The position numbers were made by a program, and so were the translations under genes. A DNA stretch of 12,097 nt, taken from contig CAYFSC010000087.1 of assembly GCA_964345695.1 (NCBI GenBank), forward strand, positions 1-12,097, read 5' to 3'. Below are positions 6,620 to 12,097 of this stretch, piece after piece (the first letter of the stretch is position 1; every line of letters starts with the position of its first letter). The notes beneath the pieces are model-generated. The model ran no database searches, was not told the DNA's origin, and saw only the letters and a list, made by a program, of their open reading frames with translations. The DNA comes from CAYFSC01 sp964345695. Its GTDB lineage: Bacteria; Bacteroidota; Rhodothermia; Rhodothermales; Salinibacteraceae.

Positions 6620-7456
6620 TCAGTACAGCGCCATGTCGAACGTCCGACGGTGCGACTGCGTGACGGGGTGCTGGGGGCCGAGAAGCGTGAAGAGGGCCAC
6701 ACACGCCCTGCGTGCCCCGTCGTCGTCGTAGTCTCGGTCGGTTTGTACCACCTCGATAAAGCGGTCGAGCGCCGCATCGAAGTCGCGCCGGGCCAAGGCC
6801 TCGCTGGCATCCAGGTAAGTGTCTTTGGCAGGCCCGTCGGGCAGGTCATCGGGATGGTCGGCAAGGTCGACCAGGCGCGCGATCGTTTGAACACTCTCGC
6901 GCGTTTGCCGGAGCGTCGGGTCGGCCACGTCGGAGGCGGCCTCGGCCAGAGCCTTCGCTCGCTTTGGATCGCGGAACGCGAGGGCCCGGGCCATAAGCAC
7001 CTGTGCCTCGGTGTGGTCGGGATCCTCTTCCAGCACCGGCCACAACAGATCCTCGGCCTCGTGGAGATTTCCGTCGTCCAGTGCCTCTTGGGCCTGGCGC
7101 AGACGGTTCTTGGACTCACTCGGAAGATGTTCGTCCAGCCAGCTTTCGACGGCCCGCTTCGGCTTCACGCCGGTAAACTCGGCCGCGACGGTGCCGTTCA
7201 CGAACAGCTTCACGGCCGGGATGCCCCGCACCCCGTACTTGCGGGCTTCCTCCTGGTTTTCGTCCGTGTTGACCTTGACCAGCGTCCAGTCGTCGGCCGC
7301 CTCGGCCAGCGACTCGAGGGTAGGGCTGAGCTGGCGACACGGACCGCACCACGGGGCCCAGAAGTCAACGAGTACGGGTTGCTCCTGACTGGCGTCGATG
7401 ACATCGCTCTGGAAGTCGGTCACTTCGTAGCTCATGGACTTGCGGATTGCAGGCAT
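6620..7456 (-). CDS. cnoX: CnoX/YbbN-like chaperedoxin (thioredoxin plus TPR)
   Basis: This 278-residue cytoplasmic protein has an N-terminal thioredoxin domain (about 9-115) and a C-terminal TPR-like helical region (about 118-278). The active site is FWAPWCGPC with C37 and C40, and the cis-proline is P80 in GIPAV. The C-terminal stretch CVALFTLLGPQHPVTQSHRR is characteristic of the YbbN/CnoX family, whose members hold unfolding proteins during oxidative stress and pass them to GroEL or DnaK. E. coli CnoX lacks a complete CXXC, whereas this protein keeps WCGPC, as in Caulobacter CnoX, so thiol-disulfide activity is expected. The length is close to that of E. coli CnoX. Two starts are possible: ATG at 7456 (longest) or ATG at 7435, giving MSYEVTDF, a typical thioredoxin N-terminus. 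Neither has a Shine-Dalgarno sequence, and the shorter form is at least as likely. It is transcribed alone, divergent from the DUF2470 gene. Confidence 0.87.
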   Translation of the reverse strand: MPAIRKSMSYEVTDFQSDVIDASQEQPVLVDFWAPWCGPCRQLSPTLESLAEAADDWTLVKVNTDENQEEARKYGVRGIPAVKLFVNGTVAAEFTGVKPKRAVESWLDEHLPSESKNRLRQAQEALDDGNLHEAEDLLWPVLEEDPDHTEAQVLMARALAFRDPKRAKALAEAASDVADPTLRQTRESVQTIARLVDLADHPDDLPDGPAKDTYLDASEALARRDFDAALDRFIEVVQTDRDYDDDGARRACVALFTLLGPQHPVTQSHRRTFDMALY

Positions 7457-7534
7457 TGTAAATGCGAACAGGTTAAGAACGTCTCACGCACAACCCGGCA
7501 AATATCTCCCACTTCAACAGGAGTTCGGATTCTG

Positions 7535-7562
7535 CACAACCATCTTGCGCGGCATGCGTAGG
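7535..7562 (+). promoter_or_regulatory. Possible regulatory motif, copy 2 (CACAACCATCTTG)
   Basis: This is the second copy of CACAACCATCTTG, here followed by CGC and, 7 bases later, GTAGG. It lies in the gap between the divergent chaperedoxin and DUF2470 genes, 64 bases before the DUF2470 start. Compared with the copy at 150-178, the spacer differs by one base and one of the three bases after the 13-mer is changed. A promoter or operator role is only inferred. Confidence 0.27.
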
Positions 7563-7625
7563 GCCATCGACACCTGATTCACCCTCCCTCAAACCCGTTC
7601 TCCTTCAAACGCCTCTGCGTCTGTT

Positions 7626-7922
7626 ATGGAACACCGCGGTGAAGCGCTCTCGGAGTCCGACGTGGCCCGGATCGTCTCCCACATGAACGATGAGCACACC
7701 GACGCGCTGTGTCGTTACGCCGAAGAGTACACGGACATTGTGGACGTGGAATCGGTGCGCATGAAAGACCTGGATGCCGATGGAATGACGCTGAGCGTCA
7801 CCTCGAGCAACTCAACGACCGACATCCGGATCGACTTTGAGCGGCCTGTCCAAACCCCCGACGACGCCCACCGGCTGCTCGTCGATCTCGCCATCCAGGC
7901 GCGGAATCGTGACGAAGTGTAG
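7626..7922 (+). CDS. Stand-alone DUF2470 domain protein
   Basis: This 98-residue protein consists almost entirely of one DUF2470 domain. The signature VSHMNDEHTDALCRYAEEY (17-35) is visible, with His19, Asn21 and His24. The domain usually sits at the C-terminus of HugZ-type heme-utilisation proteins and in plant proteins that bind glutamyl-tRNA reductase, so a link to heme or tetrapyrrole handling is possible. Here no flavin-reductase-like partner domain is fused to it, and none is encoded next to it. The protein is very acidic, consistent with a salt-adapted host. The ATG at 7626 fits the domain start and has no Shine-Dalgarno sequence. The following gene starts 130 bases downstream on the same strand. 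Confidence 0.85.
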   Translation: MEHRGEALSESDVARIVSHMNDEHTDALCRYAEEYTDIVDVESVRMKDLDADGMTLSVTSSNSTTDIRIDFERPVQTPDDAHRLLVDLAIQARNRDEV

Positions 7923-8052
7923 CCGGAGTCCCGCTCCCCGGCCTCCGCAAACCGAACCCTCGCGTTACGTCTACCGTCCGGGGGGGAACCGACCTGCGGG
8001 GTCAGGGCTACCTACTCATGTCGTATTCCTCAGGCGCAGCTCCTCCCCACCG

Positions 8053-8538
8053 ATGCTTCTTTCCTGGCTTCAGCAGCTCTGGCAATCCCGTCGTGCGCAG
8101 CAGATCTCCCTGGACGATGCCCGGGAGCGCGTCGAGCGCGGGGCCGACTTCCTGGATGATGCCGATCCCGGCTGGTACCGCCGGGTCGACGTGGGGGCGT
8201 TGGAACTGGGCAGCGGCGAATACTGCGTGCTGGGTCAACTCCACGGCGACTTCCGGCTGGGCCTGGGCCGGTCCGACCTCATCAACCTGTCGAGCGCACC
8301 GCGCGCCAGCCTGTCGCCCTCGGCGCACGGGTTTCAGTGCGTGCAGGGCATCCCGGAGGAGGCTCAAGACCGCGACTACGCGTTCCTGACTCAGGCCTGG
8401 CAGGAGGCCATCGCTGCGCGCATCAAGCGCGACGCCGCGGGCGACGGACACGCGGGCGCCACGACGCCGGAGGTGGTGCCGGGACGGAGGAGGGCGAGAG
8501 GGCGAATGAGAGAAAGGGCGAATGGGCGGCAGAATTAG
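8053..8538 (+). CDS. Small uncharacterised protein with GWYRRVD...CVLGQL motif
   Basis: This 161-residue soluble protein has no assigned function. It begins with an amphipathic helix (LLSWLQQLW) and contains GADFLDDADPGWYRRVD (about 27-43), then YCVLGQLHGDFRLGLG. This arrangement (an acidic loop, PGW, then a Cys within VLGQL.G.F) recalls small hypothetical proteins I have seen in actinobacteria and phages, but I cannot name the family. No catalytic motif is evident; the single Cys and the Asp/Trp cluster are candidates. The open frame extends upstream to 7837, but that part overlaps the DUF2470 gene in another frame and reads as low-complexity Ser/Pro/Arg, so the ATG at 8053 is preferred. The last 16 or so residues (GRRRARGRMRERANGRQN region) are encoded by an octamer repeat and look like a recent extension. 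Confidence 0.7.
   Translation: MLLSWLQQLWQSRRAQQISLDDARERVERGADFLDDADPGWYRRVDVGALELGSGEYCVLGQLHGDFRLGLGRSDLINLSSAPRASLSPSAHGFQCVQGIPEEAQDRDYAFLTQAWQEAIAARIKRDAAGDGHAGATTPEVVPGRRRARGRMRERANGRQN
8491..8529 (+). repeat. Octamer repeat inside the 3' end of the CVLGQL gene
   Basis: Five approximate units with the core AGGGCGA, mostly 8 bp long, run from 8491 to 8529. They lie inside the coding frame and end 9 bases before the gene's last base. In frame they encode an Arg-rich tail unlike the acidic body of the protein. The third and fifth units are the most diverged. Confidence 0.7.
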
Positions 8539-8542
8539 GACG

Positions 8543-8572
8543 CCTCACGTCGTCACACCTCACGTCGTCACA
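8543..8572 (-). repeat. Two 15-bp direct repeats spanning the cimA stop codon
   Basis: The 15-bp unit CCTCACGTCGTCACA (plus strand) occurs twice in perfect tandem. Read on the minus strand it contains CGTGAGG, which matches the CGTGANN heptamers at 5279 and 12035. The right-hand copy includes bases 8568-8570, the TGA stop of cimA, so the repeat helps set the end of that protein. It lies between convergent genes. Confidence 0.85.
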
Positions 8573-10166
8573 CCTCTCCCGCAACCGCCTGGGCCTCCGA
8601 GGTCCGTTCCGCCTCCGCGTGCAGCAGATGGTAGCGCAGCCCGTCGGCGAGGGCCTGACTGCTGGCTTCCAAGATGTTGGTCGAGACGCCGACCGTGTTC
8701 CAGGTTTCCGAGCCGTTGCTGTGCTCGATGAGAACCCGCACGGACGCAGCGGTGCCATCCTGTGGCGTAAGAACGCGCACCTTGTAGTCGGACAGCCGGG
8801 TGTCGTTGAGACAGGGATAGAACGGGTCGAGGCCCTCGCGCATGGCATTCGAGAGGGCATCGACCGGGCCTTCGCCTTCCGCGACGGCTAGGTTGCGCTC
8901 GCCCTGCACCCGGAGGGCCAGAGACGCCTCGACCCCGTGCACCTGGGACTCGTCGTGCTCGCTCCACACGCGCAGCCGTTCGATCTTGAAAGTATGAAGA
9001 TCTTCGCCCTGGATCGTTCGTAGAAGAAGCTCAAACGAGGCCTCGGCGCCCTGAAACTCGTAGCCGAGGTGCTCGAGCTCTTTGATGCGCTCGACGGCCT
9101 TCCGCGCTTCGTCCCCGGTATCCAGGTCGATGCCGAGCTCTTCGGCCTTGTAGCGGATGTTGCTCCGTCCCGAGAGGTCGGACACAAGCACGTTGCGCCG
9201 GTTGCCGACCGATTCCGGTTCGATGTGCTCGTAGGTCGACGGGTTCTTCATCACCGCAGAGACATGCACCCCGCCCTTGTGCGCGAAGGCACTGCGCCCG
9301 ACGTACGGCGCGCGGTCGATCGGATCAAGGTTGGCGACCTCATTCGTGAAGCGGGCAAGGTCTGCGAGACGGCGAAGCGATTCGCCCGGCACGCAGTCGT
9401 ACCCGAGCTTCAGCTGCAGGCCCGGAATGACGCTGCACAGGTCCGCGTTTCCGCACCGTTCCCCGAGGCCGTTGATCGTCCCCTGCACGTGCCGCGCTCC
9501 AGCACGAACGGCCGCCAGCGTGTTGGCCGTCGCGCATCCGCCGTCGTTGTGCGCGTGGATGCCGAGCGTGGCCTCGACGTGTGGCGCGACCTCCGACGTC
9601 ACCCGTTCGATGTCGTGGGGGAGGGTGCCGCCATTGGTGTCGCACAGCACGATGGTGTCAGCACCGGCCTCAACCGCCGCCTGGAGCGTCGCGAGGGCGT
9701 AGTCGGCGTCCTCGGCGTAGCCGTCGAAGAAGTGCTCGGCGTCGTAAATCACCCGCCTGTCGTGAGCACGAAGATGCGCGACGGACGACCGGATCAGCGA
9801 CAGATTTTCGTCTTTCGAAATGCCGAGGGCGTCGGAGACGTGCAGCGTCCACGTCTTGCCGAAGATGCACACCGTATCGGTGCCTGCGTCGAGAATCGCC
9901 TGTAGATTCCCGTCTTCCTCCGGCGGCGTTCCGGCCCGTCGCGTGGAGCCAAACGCCGTAATCTGGGCGTGGTCCCACGCCAGGTTTTGGGCCTCCTCGA
10001 AAAACGCCTGGTCCTTGGGGTTGGAGCCGGGCCAGCCGCCCTCAATCACGTCGATGCCGAACGCGTCGAGGCGCTGCGCGATGCGCACTTTGTCGCGCGC
10101 CGAAAGGGTGACGTGCTGCCCCTGCGTGCCGTCGCGAAGGGTGGTGTCGAAGACTTCGATATCCAC
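8568..10166 (-). CDS. cimA: (R)-citramalate synthase
   Basis: CimA condenses pyruvate with acetyl-CoA to (R)-citramalate, the first step of threonine-independent isoleucine synthesis. The 532-residue length is normal for the family. The catalytic TIM barrel of the HMGL/isopropylmalate-synthase type carries DTTLRDGTQ (7-15, with R11 and D12), EGGWPGSNPKD, the metal-binding HAHNDGG (204-210) and NGLGERCGNADL (232-243). GQHVTLS and GKTWTLHV (103-110) favour the long citramalate synthase subgroup over LeuA. The C-terminal part (about 390-525) is the LeuA-type allosteric dimer domain, so feedback inhibition, probably by isoleucine, is expected. The ATG at 10166 is followed directly by the catalytic motif. 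The gene lies 111 bases downstream of ilvD on the same strand, which indicates an operon. The chief alternative is a 2-isopropylmalate or homocitrate synthase, which is less likely given the motifs. Confidence 0.95.
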   Translation of the reverse strand: MDIEVFDTTLRDGTQGQHVTLSARDKVRIAQRLDAFGIDVIEGGWPGSNPKDQAFFEEAQNLAWDHAQITAFGSTRRAGTPPEEDGNLQAILDAGTDTVCIFGKTWTLHVSDALGISKDENLSLIRSSVAHLRAHDRRVIYDAEHFFDGYAEDADYALATLQAAVEAGADTIVLCDTNGGTLPHDIERVTSEVAPHVEATLGIHAHNDGGCATANTLAAVRAGARHVQGTINGLGERCGNADLCSVIPGLQLKLGYDCVPGESLRRLADLARFTNEVANLDPIDRAPYVGRSAFAHKGGVHVSAVMKNPSTYEHIEPESVGNRRNVLVSDLSGRSNIRYKAEELGIDLDTGDEARKAVERIKELEHLGYEFQGAEASFELLLRTIQGEDLHTFKIERLRVWSEHDESQVHGVEASLALRVQGERNLAVAEGEGPVDALSNAMREGLDPFYPCLNDTRLSDYKVRVLTPQDGTAASVRVLIEHSNGSETWNTVGVSTNILEASSQALADGLRYHLLHAEAERTSEAQAVAGEV

Positions 10167-10174
10167 GGTTGTAG

Positions 10175-10198
10175 GGGTGGAGGGATGGAAGGATGGAG
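10175..10198 (-). repeat. Octamer repeat just upstream of cimA
   Basis: Three 8-bp units with the plus-strand consensus GGRTGGAR run from 10175 to 10198, and a degraded fourth continues to about 10204. On the coding (minus) strand this is a pyrimidine-rich tract ending 8 bases before the cimA ATG, so it occupies the expected ribosome binding region without offering a Shine-Dalgarno sequence. Confidence 0.7.
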
Positions 10199-10204
10199 GG
10201 AGAT

Positions 10205-10260
10205 GTAGGCAACGTTGGGGTTTGTCGTCGATGAACCCGTACTTGGAATCGATCGCCTAC
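10205..10260 (-). other. Nested inverted repeats in the ilvD-cimA spacer
   Basis: GTAGGC (10205-10210) and GCCTAC (10255-10260) are perfect 6-bp complements. They enclose GGGTT (10218-10222) and AACCC (10234-10238), which form a smaller hairpin with an 11-base loop. In an ilvD-cimA transcript this could fold into a two-tier stem. The pairing is visible in the sequence; processing, attenuation or 3'-end protection are only possibilities, and the stems are short enough to be chance. Confidence 0.3.
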
Positions 10261-10277
10261 GCAGAGGGTCGAGCGCG

Positions 10278-11996
10278 TCAATTCGGAGCAGGCACCTGCG
10301 TCACGGCCCCCTGCGCGGCGGAGCCGAAGAGGGCGGCATACTTGGCGAGCACGCCGGTCGTGTACTGCGGATCCGGAGAGGCCCAGCCGTCGAGGCGGTT
10401 TTCGATCTCGGCATCGGAGAGATCGACATGGAGGCGGCGCTCGGGGATGTCGATGACAATGCGGTCGCCGTCGCGCACAGCGGCGATGGGACCATGGGCC
10501 GCAGCTTCAGGAGCGACGTGACCGATGGAAATGCCCCGCGTGGCGCCGGAGAAGCGCCCGTCGGTGATGAGCGCCACGTCCTCGGCGTGTCCGTGCCCGT
10601 CGCGTGCGGCGGTGACGCCCAGCATCTCCCGCATGCCGGGTCCGCCGGTCGGTCCTTCGTTGCGAATGACGATGACGTCGCCGGATTCGAGGTGGCCCTC
10701 CTGCACGTAAGCCGTGGCGTCCTCTTCGTTCTCGAAGACGCGCGCCGTGCCCTCGAAGTGGAGGTCGTCCGCGCCGGTGACCTTGAGCACGGCCCCGTCG
10801 GGGGCCAGGTTGCCGGTGAGGATGCGGATGGCGCCCTGTTCGTTCTTGGGAGCGTCGACCGTGTACAGGTAGTCGACGTCGAGGTCGGCAATGGCCGGGG
10901 GATCGAGGCGGTCGAGGGCCTCGGCGATGGTTTCGCCGGTGACCGTCCGGGCGTCGCCGTGCAGCAAGTCGTGCTCGAGCAGTTCCTTCAGCACGACCGG
11001 GACGCCGCCCACGGTATGAAGGTCGTTCATCACGCGTGTGCCACCGGGCTGGAAGTCGCCGATCTTGGGCGTTCGGCGACTGATCGCATCAAACTCTTCG
11101 ATTGACAAGTCGATGCCTGCCTCGGCGGCCATCGCGAGCAGGTGCAGGACGCCGTTCGTCGAACCGCCCACGGCGACCTGCAGCGCAATGGCGTTCTCGA
11201 AGGATTTCTTGGACAGGAAGTCGGACGGACGCCGGCGCGCGTCGACGGCCTCCACGGCCAGGCGCCCGGCTTCACGGGCGGCGCTGTAGCGCGTCTTGTC
11301 TTCAGCGGGCGGACTCGCGCTCCCCAGCGGTGCAAACCCGATGGCCTCGCTGATTGACGCCATGGTGTTGGCGGTGAACATCCCGCCGCACGAGCCGGCG
11401 CCGGGGCAGGCGTTCCGTTCCATCTCGTCGAGCTCCGCCTCGCTCATCGTACCGGCCGCCACCGCGCCGCGCGCCTCGAAGACGTTCTGGATGGTGATGT
11501 CCTCGCCGCGGTGCTGCCCCGGCATGATCGAGCCGCCGTAGAGGAAGACGCTCGGAAGATCGGTCCGGATCGCGGCCATCATCATGCCCGGCATGTTCTT
11601 GTCGCAGCCCCCGATGACGACCAGCCCGTCGAGGCGCTCGGCAAAGGCCACGAGCTCGACCGAGTCGGCGATCACTTCGCGCGAGATGAGCGACGCCTTC
11701 ATGCCTTCGGTGCCCATCGAAATGCCGTCGCTCACCGTGATCGTCCCGAATCCGATCGGCGTGCCACCGGCATCCTGCATGCCCCGCCGGGCCGCCTCGG
11801 CGATGAGGTCGAGGTGCATGTTGCAGGGCGTGACGTCGGCCGCTGGATTGGCAATGCCGATGAGCGGCTGCTGCAGATCCTCATCGTCGTAGCCCATCGC
11901 GCGAAACATGGCGCGAGCGGGTGCGGCGTCCCGACCTTCGGTGACGTCCTGGCTGTGGATTTTTCGGGTTTGACCGTTGGTGCTTGGGTTAGACAT
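10278..11996 (-). CDS. ilvD: Dihydroxy-acid dehydratase
   Basis: IlvD dehydrates 2,3-dihydroxy-isovalerate and 2,3-dihydroxy-3-methylvalerate to the 2-keto acids of valine and isoleucine synthesis, using an iron-sulfur cluster. The 572-residue length is typical. Visible motifs are VTPCNMHL with C58, TVSDGISMGTEGMK (87-100), GGCDKNMPGMMMA with C131, and CPGAGSCGGMFTANTM with C203. The C58, C131 and C203 spacing fits the three-cysteine pattern of the [2Fe-2S] type. Near the C-terminus, TDGRFSGATRG carries the Ser proposed as the catalytic base in this family. The ATG at 11996 begins MSNPSTNGQ, a short unstructured lead before the conserved core, with no Shine-Dalgarno sequence. It precedes cimA on the same strand, and other branched-chain amino acid genes may lie beyond the right edge or elsewhere. 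Confidence 0.97.
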   Translation of the reverse strand: MSNPSTNGQTRKIHSQDVTEGRDAAPARAMFRAMGYDDEDLQQPLIGIANPAADVTPCNMHLDLIAEAARRGMQDAGGTPIGFGTITVSDGISMGTEGMKASLISREVIADSVELVAFAERLDGLVVIGGCDKNMPGMMMAAIRTDLPSVFLYGGSIMPGQHRGEDITIQNVFEARGAVAAGTMSEAELDEMERNACPGAGSCGGMFTANTMASISEAIGFAPLGSASPPAEDKTRYSAAREAGRLAVEAVDARRRPSDFLSKKSFENAIALQVAVGGSTNGVLHLLAMAAEAGIDLSIEEFDAISRRTPKIGDFQPGGTRVMNDLHTVGGVPVVLKELLEHDLLHGDARTVTGETIAEALDRLDPPAIADLDVDYLYTVDAPKNEQGAIRILTGNLAPDGAVLKVTGADDLHFEGTARVFENEEDATAYVQEGHLESGDVIVIRNEGPTGGPGMREMLGVTAARDGHGHAEDVALITDGRFSGATRGISIGHVAPEAAAHGPIAAVRDGDRIVIDIPERRLHVDLSDAEIENRLDGWASPDPQYTTGVLAKYAALFGSAAQGAVTQVPAPN

Positions 11997-12034
11997 GAAG
12001 TTGGAACGTGCGAGGGCGTTTTATGGGAGCGGGT

Positions 12035-12097
12035 CGTGATGCGTGAGGCGTGAACCGTGACTCGTGACTCCGTGATGCGTGACTCCGTGATGCGTGA
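12035..12097 (+). repeat. CGTGANN heptamer array at the right edge
   Basis: Eight complete heptamers of the form CGTGANN (TG, GG, AC, CT, CT, TG, CT, TG as the last two bases), plus a partial ninth, fill the last 63 bases. A single extra C is inserted at 12070 and at 12085. The array starts 38 bases upstream of the ilvD start on the other strand and probably continues past the window. It contains the same CGTGATG and CGTGAGG units as the 5279-5308 repeat. Confidence 0.9.

Noticed and set aside
7457..7625. Bacteroidota-type promoter for the chaperedoxin (GATATTTG on the minus strand)
   Set aside because: It matches TAnnTTTG in all but the first base, but no upstream TTG lies at the expected distance, so I did not annotate it.
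7837..8052. N-terminal extension of the CVLGQL gene back to 7837
   Set aside because: It overlaps the end of the DUF2470 gene in another frame and encodes low-complexity sequence. The conserved part begins right after the ATG at 8053.
11511..12053. Plus-strand frame of 180 codons opposite the start of ilvD
   Set aside because: It mirrors ilvD codons and has no domain; ilvD is unambiguous.
12035..12097. CRISPR array
   Set aside because: The units are only 7 bp long and adjacent, without spacers of constant length, and no cas gene is present.

Overview
The window is ordinary, GC-rich chromosomal DNA from a bacterium that resembles the halophilic Rhodothermota (Salinibacter and relatives). Four things point there: proteins rich in Asp and Glu, a large Oar-like TonB-dependent outer-membrane protein, almost no Shine-Dalgarno sequences before the genes, and valine/isoleucine genes built around citramalate synthase. 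This assignment is inference from sequence style and gene families; no 16S or marker gene is present. I see no transposase, integrase, CRISPR array, tRNA, rRNA or phage gene.

Layout, left to right. Positions 2-103 hold the C-terminal end of a gene that starts outside the window. A DUF2064 (glycosyltransferase-like) gene follows at 306-1022; its canonical start codon appears to be missing. A 1020-residue outer-membrane receptor lies at 1318-4380. Next come a nucleoside phosphorylase of the PNP/MTAP superfamily (4485-5276) and a sugar kinase resembling methylthioribose kinase (5486-6541), both on the plus strand. A chaperedoxin (thioredoxin plus TPR, CnoX-like) lies on the minus strand at 6620-7456 and converges on the kinase. 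Divergent from it are a stand-alone DUF2470 protein (7626-7922) and a small uncharacterised protein with a CVLGQL motif (8053-8538). On the minus strand, ilvD (11996-10278) is followed by cimA (10166-8568).

How the genes work together. CimA makes (R)-citramalate from pyruvate and acetyl-CoA, the entry to threonine-independent isoleucine synthesis. IlvD carries out the dehydration step shared by the isoleucine and valine pathways. The ilvD-cimA order therefore looks like the end of a branched-chain amino acid operon that begins to the right of the window. The phosphorylase and kinase look like a nucleoside or methylthioadenosine salvage pair, but their chemistry does not fit one textbook route: the phosphorylase has lost the usual base-reading Asp residues, and a phosphorylase should make an MTR kinase unnecessary.

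The most unusual structural feature is a set of short-period degenerate tandem repeats (7, 8 or 15 bp units) at gene borders. They occur after the receptor gene, directly before the phosphorylase start, after the phosphorylase stop, inside the 3' end of the CVLGQL gene, across the cimA stop codon, before the cimA start, and upstream of ilvD. Three of these loci share the heptamer CGTGANN. I found no convincing new multi-gene system. The repeat family and the phosphorylase/kinase pair most deserve follow-up.
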